Source of the DNA: Gammaproteobacteria bacterium GWE2_37_16
GTDB lineage: Bacteria; Pseudomonadota; Gammaproteobacteria; UBA9339
Direction of reading: 5' to 3'
DNA length: 5,514 nt
NCBI GenBank assembly: GCA_001801285.1
Contig: MGXG01000012.1
Coordinates: 1-5,514 of the forward strand
The notes under the pieces are model-generated. The model saw nothing but the letters and a program-made list of their open reading frames with translations. It ran no database searches and was not told where the DNA came from. This document shows, piece by piece, positions 1 through 5,514 of this stretch. The position numbers and the translations under genes are program-made. Numbering within the stretch: position 1 is the first letter of the stretch; each line of letters begins with the position of its first letter.

Positions 1-923
1 TGGATTTTGCACAAAATAAATTGCAGTCTTGTCAGGGGAGTGAGCGGTTTAATTTTACCGAGGGTGATATTACGATTAATAAAGAATGGGTAAATTACCA
101 TGTTAAAAAATGTGATGTGGTTTTACCTTTGGTTGCGATTGCTAACCCAGCTATTTATGTTTCTGATCCGTTGCGTATTTTTGAATTAGATTTTGAGGCG
201 AATTTGGAGGTTGTTAGGGAGTGCGTAAAATACAATAAACGCGTTATTTTCCCATCAACTTCGGAAGTGTATGGCATGAGTCCGGAAGCGGAATTTAATG
301 AAGAAACCAGCCCATTTATGCAAGGACCAATCAATAAACCGCGCTGGATTTACTCTTGTTGTAAACAACTTATGGATAGAGTTATTTATGCATATGGTGC
401 GCGTGGGCAGTTAAATTTTACTCTTTTCCGTCCTTTTAATTGGTTGGGGGCGTTACAGGATGATCCGCACGATCTTAAAACTAACAGTTCTCGCGTGGTT
501 TCTAAATTCGTTGGCAATATTATTTATGGTAAGGATTTGGAGTTGGTTGATGGTGGGGGACAACGACGTTGTTTTACGCATATTGATGATGGTATCGAAG
601 GTTTACTTAAAATTATTGCGAACAAAGATGGTAGCGCTGACGGGCGTATTTTTAATCTTGGCAATCCTTTGAATAATTACTCTATAGCCGAACTTGCGGA
701 AAAAATTCTTTCTTTAGCGCATAAATATCCAAAATATCGCGCCAATGCTGAAAAGATAAAAATAGTTAGCACTAGTTCCGGGCAATACTATGGTGCAGGT
801 TATCAAGATCTGCAAAATCGTGTGCCGTCTATTGAAAATGCTCGCAAATATTTAGGTTGGCAGCCTAAATACGATTTAGATACTATCTTGAAGGATGTTT
901 TGGATTATCATTTGGTAAGATGA
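1..923 (+). CDS. arnA: ArnA-type UDP-glucuronate decarboxylase domain, 5'-truncated by window edge
   Basis: This is the C-terminal decarboxylase domain of ArnA, a short-chain dehydrogenase/reductase (SDR) fold enzyme. In this family it uses NAD+ to convert UDP-glucuronate oxidatively to UDP-4-keto-arabinose in the cytoplasm, the entry to the L-Ara4N route. The visible frame opens at base 3 and reads without a stop to the TGA at 921-923. The TTG at 21 is not a start, because the family resemblance continues upstream of it. Visible signatures are EGDI, the KKCDVVLPLVAIA block, PSTSEVYG with the Ser-Glu pair at 261-266, YSCCK with Tyr at 351-353 and Lys at 363-365, RPFNWLG, and GYQDLQNRVPS with Arg at 819-821. 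The Ser/Glu, Tyr/Lys and Arg correspond to E. coli ArnA S433/E434, Y463/K467 and R619, which favours decarboxylase over a generic epimerase. The Rossmann glycine motif and any formyltransferase domain lie outside the window, so fused versus stand-alone form is undecided. Confidence 0.92.
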   Translation, partial: DFAQNKLQSCQGSERFNFTEGDITINKEWVNYHVKKCDVVLPLVAIANPAIYVSDPLRIFELDFEANLEVVRECVKYNKRVIFPSTSEVYGMSPEAEFNEETSPFMQGPINKPRWIYSCCKQLMDRVIYAYGARGQLNFTLFRPFNWLGALQDDPHDLKTNSSRVVSKFVGNIIYGKDLELVDGGGQRRCFTHIDDGIEGLLKIIANKDGSADGRIFNLGNPLNNYSIAELAEKILSLAHKYPKYRANAEKIKIVSTSSGQYYGAGYQDLQNRVPSIENARKYLGWQPKYDLDTILKDVLDYHLVR

Positions 924-932
924 TGCTATAGG

Positions 933-981
933 GGCTGTTGATATTTGTTTTTTCGTCATGAAAACGCAATTATTAACAGCC
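933..981 (+). terminator. Hairpin after arnA, possible terminator or small palindromic element
   Basis: Bases 933-943 pair with 971-981 over 11 positions, with one G-U wobble, beginning GGCTGTT and ending AACAGCC. The 27-base interior can form further short A/T pairs. Starting four bases past the stem is a short AAATTTTT run (985-992), so this could act as a weak rho-independent terminator separating arnA from the HD gene. The large loop and the gap before the T run are not typical of a terminator. A short palindromic repeat or a remnant of an insertion-sequence end is an equal alternative. No target duplication is seen around it. Confidence 0.4.
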
Positions 982-1015
982 ATTAAATTTTTGTAACATT
1001 TGTTTTTGGAATTTT

Positions 1016-1024
1016 AAGAAGGGA
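1016..1024 (+). promoter_or_regulatory. Ribosome binding site of the HD-domain gene
   Basis: The purine stretch AAGAAGGGA ends five bases before the ATG at 1030. This is a good Shine-Dalgarno match at normal spacing and supports that start. An in-frame TAA at 1015-1017 rules out a start further upstream. Confidence 0.65.
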
Positions 1025-1029
1025 AATTT

Positions 1030-2757
1030 ATGCAATCCAATATTGATAGCATTATCAACGCTGTAATTCCGCAGTCTATTTGTGATTTAATTAATAAAAA
1101 ATATTATAACAAAATTCCTAAAGAGGTGGATTTTGCTCATGCGATTCATAGCGAAAGTTTTCTAGAAAACGCGGAAGATGATATTGCTCTTTTCAGCGAC
1201 CACGGCTTGCATCATATCAAAAATGTTGCTGGACAAATTCCTGGCATTTTGCAGTGTGTGCATGGAATTCATATACCAAAACGCAATAATGTGCGTCTTG
1301 TCTTTATGCGTTCCTACGGAATAATATTAGGATTTATTCATGATATTGGGATGTCGGATGTTTCTCTTTTTGGGCGTGCTATGCACGGAGAATTCGTAGC
1401 TCAAGAAGTTTTCAAACCCAGTTTTGCCCCAATTTTTAAATGTATGTGGAATGAAAATATAGGCAATATCCCTTGGCATTTAGTTAACTTGCATCAGAAG
1501 GGAATTTTAGAGCAGGATCCAAAAGTGGTTTTTCGTGAATTACTTAGTTTGGCAGTTTGTCATCGTAAGCAGCTGGTGCCAGTGGATATTCTCAATAACG
1601 GCAATGATTTGAGAGAAAAAATGCAGTATTTTATTGTAAATAGCCTGCAATCCCAATATGGTCGTATAAAAAAAATACCCATCTCAAAAATAGCGGAAGC
1701 TGCTAGTGTCGATATGCAAAAACATTTAAATCGGTTCTATAAAAATTTTCACGAGCAGTCGTTTTTATGGTTATTAAGTAGTAATAAAATAATTAAGAAA
1801 TTAATCGTCGATGTTATTGATGCACTTAGGGTTTTGCGTAGCGCTGATGCTTTGCGGCAACGCGGGACGGAACTTAAAACCTCGGCGCAATTTCAAATTT
1901 TCATTAGCCAATTTACTGCCAATGCTATTTATGCACTAACTAGTAAAGATGGTCGCATATATTTTCTTGAGGTGGATAAAACAATAAATAGCGGTGAAGC
2001 AAATATCGCTCATATGCACTTCACTAATGAGGGTGATCTGCGTTTTGCTTTTCATCGTGGATTTTTTCATACGGAAAAAGCTACGGAAAGAGCGATAAAC
2101 TGCTTGCGGGAGCTGATATTGCAATTAGATAACGATATTTCTAATACTTTTTATCGCAACGATAAGCAAGTTAATAGGCGACCAAAGTTGTTTTTGGAAT
2201 CAACAGAAGATTTCCCAGATTTTATCAATCGTTTAGTGAAGAAAATATTGGATATAAAGCCCAAATTGGCTGAGTTTATTGAGATTGTTCCTTCGTTAAA
2301 GCTAGCTACGCAATTTGAATATAATAACTACATAAATGCGCATTTTGTTAATTGGAATGTTAAGGAAAAACGCACTTTTCTTAAAAAAATTGCAGCAAGC
2401 GGACAAAAAACCAAACAGATTGAACTAGATAAAGCTTTTCAGCACGCTAAAATTATTAAAATCAAAAAAGGTGAAATTTTGTTTGCAGCAAAAACTATGG
2501 CGGGATTTGTTTATTTCCCGTTTTCTTCTGGACTTGAAGGGCAACCTACAGGATATTACAGTCCTTTTCAGGTTGCCGCATATACGCCTCTTGGTAATAC
2601 TGGCGCCATCCGCGGTGATATTAGAAACGCCACAATTATAGCCAAGAAGGATTTGAAATTGTTAGTGATTCCAAAAGATGAATATTTACATTATTGGTAT
2701 GCAACGTACAGAACTAACGAATTTATCGATGCGATAAAAAAGGGTTTGGTTAAATAA
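1030..2757 (+). CDS. HD-domain phosphohydrolase-like protein with C-terminal cyclic-nucleotide-binding-like domain
   Basis: This is a 575-residue protein whose specific family I do not recognise. The N-terminal third carries an ordered set of HD-superfamily metal ligands: DHGLHH at 57-62, the HD doublet H104-D105 in GFIHDIGMSD, H119 in MHGE, H178 in AVCHRK and D273 in LRSADALRQRG. This predicts a metal-dependent phosphohydrolase; the substrate is unknown. A middle block around 285-370 (FLEVD, GEANIA, FAFHRGFF) has no assignment. Residues about 465-560 resemble a CRP-type cyclic-nucleotide-binding beta roll: a KIKKGEIL strand, then a loop with R532-N533-A534-T535, then LKLLVIPKDEYL. The usual FGE glutamate of the phosphate-binding cassette appears replaced, so ligand binding is doubtful. 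No signal peptide or membrane segment is evident, so it is probably cytoplasmic. It lies 106 bp after arnA and 213 bp before arnD, on the same strand. The HD core is well supported; the C-terminal call is tentative. Confidence 0.85.
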   Translation: MQSNIDSIINAVIPQSICDLINKKYYNKIPKEVDFAHAIHSESFLENAEDDIALFSDHGLHHIKNVAGQIPGILQCVHGIHIPKRNNVRLVFMRSYGIILGFIHDIGMSDVSLFGRAMHGEFVAQEVFKPSFAPIFKCMWNENIGNIPWHLVNLHQKGILEQDPKVVFRELLSLAVCHRKQLVPVDILNNGNDLREKMQYFIVNSLQSQYGRIKKIPISKIAEAASVDMQKHLNRFYKNFHEQSFLWLLSSNKIIKKLIVDVIDALRVLRSADALRQRGTELKTSAQFQIFISQFTANAIYALTSKDGRIYFLEVDKTINSGEANIAHMHFTNEGDLRFAFHRGFFHTEKATERAINCLRELILQLDNDISNTFYRNDKQVNRRPKLFLESTEDFPDFINRLVKKILDIKPKLAEFIEIVPSLKLATQFEYNNYINAHFVNWNVKEKRTFLKKIAASGQKTKQIELDKAFQHAKIIKIKKGEILFAAKTMAGFVYFPFSSGLEGQPTGYYSPFQVAAYTPLGNTGAIRGDIRNATIIAKKDLKLLVIPKDEYLHYWYATYRTNEFIDAIKKGLVK

Positions 2758-2763
2758 TACGCA

Positions 2764-2951
2764 AGATATGTAAACTAAATTGTTATATAAATCAAGGTGT
2801 TATTTTTTAATTTTGAAATTTTATGAATTTTATTTGACATTGTTGGAAAATTCCAAAAACCATGAATAACATAGCCTCAGGCTTTGGCTTGCGATATATT
2901 TTGTGCGTAAATTGTTATTTACGCAGACTCAAAGTCTGCGGCTACGAAATC
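2764..2951 (+). repeat. Left copy of inverted repeat element flanking arnD
   Basis: This element of about 188 bp starts seven bases after the HD gene stop. It opens with a 45-bp core (2764-2808) beginning AGATATGTAAACTAAATTG. A variable AT-rich stretch follows, then CAAAAACCAT at 2854-2863, then GAATAAC and an imperfect palindrome whose arms are 2870-2893 and 2922-2946. The same order of blocks appears, reverse-complemented, at 3944-4126. Bases 2764-2808 match that copy at 42 of 45 positions. It contains no plausible gene. It could be a miniature non-autonomous transposable element or a palindromic intergenic repeat; no target duplication is visible. Confidence 0.8.
2834..2872 (+). promoter_or_regulatory. 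Weak candidate promoter and dyad upstream of arnD
   Basis: A perfect -35 hexamer TTGACA sits at 2834-2839. Only poor -10 candidates lie at usable distance (for example AACCAT at 2858-2863, with an 18-base spacer). Inside the spacer is the dyad TTGGAA-AA-TTCCAA at 2843-2856, where a repressor could bind. The dyad is absent from the other copy of the repeat element. No regulator can be named from the sequence, and chance in AT-rich DNA is a real alternative. Confidence 0.25.
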
Positions 2952-2954
2952 GTA
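2904..2954 (+). promoter_or_regulatory. Overlapping alternative hairpins in the arnD leader
   Basis: One perfect hairpin pairs 2904-2911 with 2918-2925 (TGCGTAAA with TTTACGCA, six-base loop). A second perfect hairpin pairs 2922-2929 with 2933-2940 (CGCAGACT with AGTCTGCG, three-base loop). They share bases 2922-2925 and so exclude each other. A third small dyad, TACGA-AA-TCGTA, covers 2943-2954. The larger palindrome of the repeat element (2870-2893 with 2922-2946) competes with both main hairpins. No T run follows, so these do not look like terminators. They end 16 bases before the arnD ATG and could affect its translation. A regulatory role is inference. Confidence 0.4.
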
Positions 2955-2970
2955 ATTAAAATATAAATTT

Positions 2971-3879
2971 ATGAAAACTACAAAAATCCTCTCCATAAAA
3001 ATCGATGTTGATACGGAGCGTGGCACACGCGTTGGTGTGCCACAACTGGTATCTTTATTGAAAGAATTAGAAATTCCGGCGACGTTCTTTTTTTCTTTAG
3101 GTCCTGATCATACGGGGCGTGCTTTGAAGCGAATTTTTCGCAAAGGATTTTTCGCCAAAGTGCAGCGCACGAGTGTGGTTAGCGTTTACGGCATACGGAC
3201 TTTATTAAATGGCGTTTTATTGCCTGGTCCGCATATTGGTAAATGCCATGCCGATTTGATGCGTAAGGTACAAGCAGAAGGTTTTCCTGTAGGAATTCAT
3301 TGTTACGATCATATCAAATGGCAAGATGGTGTCGCAAAAATGCCGGAAGTGGCAATTGCGGAAGAATTTGGCAAAGCGCGTGTTGAATTTAAACGGGTTT
3401 TTGGGGTGGAGGCGCAAGCTGCGGCAGCACCTGGTTGGCAAGCTAATATCAAAACTTTAGCTGTTTATGATCAGGCGGATTTGCTTTATGGTAGCGATTG
3501 TCGCGGTGTGCGGCCATTTTATCCTCGCGTTGGCGAAAAGATATTTAAGACTTTGCAAATTCCAACTACTTTGCCGACTTTAGATGAATTGGTTGGTTTG
3601 TCTGAATTTCCGCTTGAGCGACTTAATGATTATTATTTATCGTTATTGCAAGGCGATTATCCTAATGTCATGACGATTCATGCTGAGCTTGAAGGTATGA
3701 AATATCTGTCTTGGTTTCGAGAGTTTTTATTAAAGTTAAAGCAAAATCAAGTAGAGTTTTGTGATTTAGAAACTATTGCTCACAATTATTTAAAAGACCA
3801 AGAGCAAATCCCAATTTGTGAAATGGTCCAGGGAACGGTGATTAATAGGTCTGGGTTTTTGGCAGTGCAGGATAATTAA
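2971..3879 (+). CDS. arnD: ArnD, 4-deoxy-4-formamido-L-arabinose-phosphoundecaprenol deformylase
   Basis: This 302-residue enzyme of the NodB polysaccharide-deacetylase superfamily removes the formyl group from undecaprenyl-phosphate-Ara4FN, giving the Ara4N donor later transferred to lipid A. In the family it acts at the inner membrane. It resembles E. coli ArnD along its whole length and is close to its usual size of about 300 residues. Visible motifs are IDVDTERGTR (D12, D14), the FFFSLGPD block at 39-46, HCYDH with the probable metal ligands H110 and H114, APGW at 153-156, YGSDCRGVRPF at 173-183, IPTTLPTLDE, and TIHAELEG with H237. The ATG at 2971 fits the family N-terminus, and an in-frame stop at 2953-2955 excludes upstream starts. 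No Shine-Dalgarno sequence is present; the leader is AT-rich. The gene sits between two inverted repeat elements and is separated from arnA by the HD gene, unlike compact enterobacterial arn operons. Confidence 0.95.
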   Translation: MKTTKILSIKIDVDTERGTRVGVPQLVSLLKELEIPATFFFSLGPDHTGRALKRIFRKGFFAKVQRTSVVSVYGIRTLLNGVLLPGPHIGKCHADLMRKVQAEGFPVGIHCYDHIKWQDGVAKMPEVAIAEEFGKARVEFKRVFGVEAQAAAAPGWQANIKTLAVYDQADLLYGSDCRGVRPFYPRVGEKIFKTLQIPTTLPTLDELVGLSEFPLERLNDYYLSLLQGDYPNVMTIHAELEGMKYLSWFREFLLKLKQNQVEFCDLETIAHNYLKDQEQIPICEMVQGTVINRSGFLAVQDN

Positions 3880-3943
3880 CGGATAATTGCTATAGTTTTT
3901 CCAAAACCAGTAATTTCTCAACAAGTTCAGGTATTATAATTTT

Positions 3944-4126
3944 GATTACATAGCTGCAGGTCTTTAATCTGCGTTAAAATCCGTGCTAAACCAGATAGAC
4001 GCAATAGTGAAGACGCAATCTAAAAACTTGTGGCTACGTTATTCTTGTGATTCCCAATGGTTTTTGAGAAGTTGCTGAATCCAAAAATAACACCCTGATT
4101 TATATAGCAATTTAGTTTACATATCT
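3944..4126 (-). repeat. Right copy of inverted repeat element flanking arnD
   Basis: This copy of about 183 bp is oriented opposite to the one at 2764-2951. Its outer core, 4082-4126, read on the minus strand, matches the left core at 42 of 45 positions. Inward come the CAAAAACCAT block (minus strand, near 4056-4065), GAATAAC followed by GTAGCC, and a palindrome with arms 3949-3973 and 4014-4038. Those arms are more diverged than in the left copy, and the perfect inner hairpin seen on the left has decayed here. The conserved core beside decayed palindromes suggests either selection on the core or recent exchange confined to it. Confidence 0.8.
3997..4019. repeat. Short direct repeat inside the right element's palindrome loop
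   Basis: The nonamer AGACGCAAT occurs at 3997-4005 and again at 4011-4019, a 14-base period. The left element has no counterpart, so it looks like a local slippage duplication within the loop. Confidence 0.5.
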
Positions 4127-4185
4127 GTGTGATGTGCATTATTGAATAATCCAAAAAGCAATGAAGTACTAAAGTCAAATAGATC

Positions 4186-5514
4186 TTACTTAAAATTCCG
4201 CAACTTCCGGTAACTCAAAGCTTCGGCAAGATGTTGTTGTTCAATATTTTCCTTTTTCTCAAGATCAGCAATAGTGCGAGAAATTTTTAAAATACGATGA
4301 TAAGCTCTTGCAGAAAGGCGCATGCGTTCGATAGCATTTTCCAGATAGGTGCGTTGTTCAGTTTCGATAAAGCAAAACTTTTCAATTTCCTGATTGGATA
4401 AAAGCGAGTTTGGCTTATTCGCTCGGTCATATTGTTTTTGCCGTGCCGCGGTTACTCGGGCTCGTACCGATTTACTGGTTTCCAATTGTTGTTCTGAACG
4501 CAATTTGCTTAAAGTGCCTTTTTCTAAAACAGGAACTTCAATTTGTAAATCAATGCGATCCAAAAAGGGTCCGGAAATGCGGTTTTGATAGCGTTGTACT
4601 TGTTCAAAGGTGCAAGTACAAGCGTGTCTGTTGTCACCAAGATGACCACAAGGGCATGGATTCATGGCAGCGATCAACTGAAATTGCGCAGGAAAACGAG
4701 CTTGATGTGCGGCGCGTGAAATAGTGACTGCTCCTGATTCTAATGGTTCCCGTAAAGCTTCAAGAACGGCGCGATTGAATTCTGGCAATTCATCTAAAAA
4801 TAAAACGCCATTATGGGCAAGGGAAATTTCTCCCGGGCGCGGTGGGCTGCTGCCACCCACTAAGGCAACGCTTGAGGCGCTATGATGCGGAGCGCGGAAA
4901 GGGCGTAGACGCCATTTTTCGATATTGATTTTTTTACCGGAAAATGAGCTGATGGCGGCAGTTGTAATTGCTTCCATCTCATTCATTTCTGGTAAAATTG
5001 TTGGCAAGCGGCTGGCGAGCATGGTTTTTCCTGTGCCGGGCGGACCAATCATTAAAAGGCTATGTTGTCCGGCGGCAGCGATTTCAAGGACGCGTTTGGC
5101 TTGGAATTGACCGTAAATATCGGCAAGATCTATATTGTAATTGTCAGTTGTTTCATGTTTTGTAAGTTTATGGAGCGATAAAAATTGGTTACCATTTAAA
5201 TGCGCACAGACTTCCAGTAAATTGCTGGCAGGTAATACCTTTATATTTTCAGGTAATGCCGCTTCTTCAGCGTTGGTTTTGGGAATAATTAACGAGCGTT
5301 TGGTGAGTTGGGTTGCCAAAGCGAAAGGCAAAGCGCCGTTAAAACTGCGCAAAGTTCCGTCCAGAGCCAATTCACCGGCAAATTCGTAGGTATTTAAATC
5401 TGAACATGAAATTTGCGAAGAAGCGACAAGAATGCCAATTGCGATAGGTAAATCAAAACGACAACCGTCTTTTTTAGGTAAATCTGCTGGTGCCAAATTA
5501 ATGGTAATGCGTTG
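4186..5514 (-). CDS. comM: ComM/YifB family Mg-chelatase-like AAA+ ATPase, 5'-truncated by window edge
   Basis: This AAA+ protein is related to magnesium chelatase subunit I. In naturally competent bacteria ComM is a cytoplasmic hexameric helicase that promotes branch migration while transforming DNA is integrated. The frame is open to the last base of the window and encodes 442 residues. E. coli YifB has about 506, so roughly the first 60 are missing. The TTG at 5494-5496 is not a start, because the family block QRITINLAPADLP runs through it. Visible features are the N-terminal Lon-S5-like fold (APADLP, FDLPIAIGI, FAGELALDG), Walker A GPPGTGKT at 5023-5046, the RPFRAPHHSAS and GEISLAHNGVLFLDELPEF (Walker B) blocks, the Cys-rich NPCPCGH...CTC segment, an SGPFLDRIDL arginine-bearing motif, and the C-terminal Mg-chelatase domain (LSARAYHRILKISRTIADL). 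The stop is TAA, complementary to 4186-4188. It converges on arnD with no functional link evident. Confidence 0.95.
   Translation of the reverse strand, partial: QRITINLAPADLPKKDGCRFDLPIAIGILVASSQISCSDLNTYEFAGELALDGTLRSFNGALPFALATQLTKRSLIIPKTNAEEAALPENIKVLPASNLLEVCAHLNGNQFLSLHKLTKHETTDNYNIDLADIYGQFQAKRVLEIAAAGQHSLLMIGPPGTGKTMLASRLPTILPEMNEMEAITTAAISSFSGKKINIEKWRLRPFRAPHHSASSVALVGGSSPPRPGEISLAHNGVLFLDELPEFNRAVLEALREPLESGAVTISRAAHQARFPAQFQLIAAMNPCPCGHLGDNRHACTCTFEQVQRYQNRISGPFLDRIDLQIEVPVLEKGTLSKLRSEQQLETSKSVRARVTAARQKQYDRANKPNSLLSNQEIEKFCFIETEQRTYLENAIERMRLSARAYHRILKISRTIADLEKKENIEQQHLAEALSYRKLRNFK

Larger units (their letters stand above)
3880..4185. other. Convergent intergenic region between arnD and comM
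   Basis: This 306-bp gap lies between two converging genes. Its middle, 3944-4126, is the right copy of the inverted repeat element. The remaining flanks, 3880-3943 and 4127-4185, are AT-rich, and I see no gene, RNA gene or classical terminator in them. The palindrome in the repeat may serve as the transcription stop for both genes, which is inference. Confidence 0.7.

Noticed and set aside
21..23. TTG as the start of the arnA-like gene
   Set aside because: The frame is open to the left window edge, and the residues before it fit the continuing family sequence. The gene is truncated by the window, not started here.
460..672. Hydrophobic small plus-strand frame inside arnA
   Set aside because: It looks membrane-like, but it is a +1 shadow of the conserved decarboxylase domain and no ribosome site was noted for it.
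2758..2970. Riboswitch or small RNA gene before arnD
   Set aside because: The structure present is explained by the repeat element shared with 3944-4126. No known riboswitch core is recognisable, and no terminator-like T run follows the hairpins.
3217..3441. Minus-strand open frame inside arnD
   Set aside because: It overlaps conserved ArnD motifs on the other strand; its Arg/Phe-rich composition looks like a shadow frame.
3944..4126. CRISPR-like array
   Set aside because: Only one short 9-base direct repeat at a 14-base period is present; there are no regular spacers, and the rest is an inverted repeat.
4394..5389. Several open frames on the plus strand opposite comM
   Set aside because: They lie entirely within the strongly conserved comM coding region, have no recognisable product, and are best explained as antisense shadows.
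5494..5496. TTG (minus strand) as the start of comM
   Set aside because: The family-conserved QRITIN precedes it in frame up to the window edge, so the true start lies outside.

Overview
The window comes from a low-G+C Gram-negative bacterium, most likely a gammaproteobacterium. This rests on two clear lipid A L-Ara4N pathway proteins (the ArnA decarboxylase domain and ArnD) and on a gammaproteobacterial-style ComM/YifB. The AT-rich codon use and the palindrome-rich repeats between genes would suit a host-associated or Legionellales-like lineage, but that last step is a guess.

Layout, left to right. Positions 1-923 (+) hold the C-terminal part of an ArnA-type UDP-glucuronate decarboxylase whose 5' end lies outside the window. 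A 106-bp gap follows with an 11-bp-stem hairpin at 933-981. Positions 1030-2757 (+) encode a 575-residue protein with an N-terminal HD phosphohydrolase core, an unassigned middle, and a C-terminal domain resembling a degenerate cyclic-nucleotide-binding fold. Positions 2971-3879 (+) encode ArnD, the undecaprenyl-phosphate-Ara4FN deformylase. Positions 4186-5514 (-) encode most of ComM/YifB, converging on arnD and cut by the right window edge.

The main non-coding feature is a pair of related elements of about 185 bp at 2764-2951 and 3944-4126, in inverted orientation on either side of arnD. Their outer 45-bp cores match at 42 positions. Their inner ends each carry a diverged palindromic module. 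Together they bracket arnD as a unit of about 1.36 kb. The left element also forms nearly all of the arnD leader and can fold into several mutually exclusive hairpins.

Functionally, ArnA (oxidative decarboxylation of UDP-GlcA) and ArnD (deformylation of the lipid-linked sugar) are two non-consecutive steps of the Ara4N route that modifies lipid A and lowers its negative charge. No other arn gene is visible, so the pathway genes are either scattered or lie upstream. The HD protein between them has no known place in that pathway. It is the least explained protein in the window. ComM, a helicase of natural transformation, looks unrelated.
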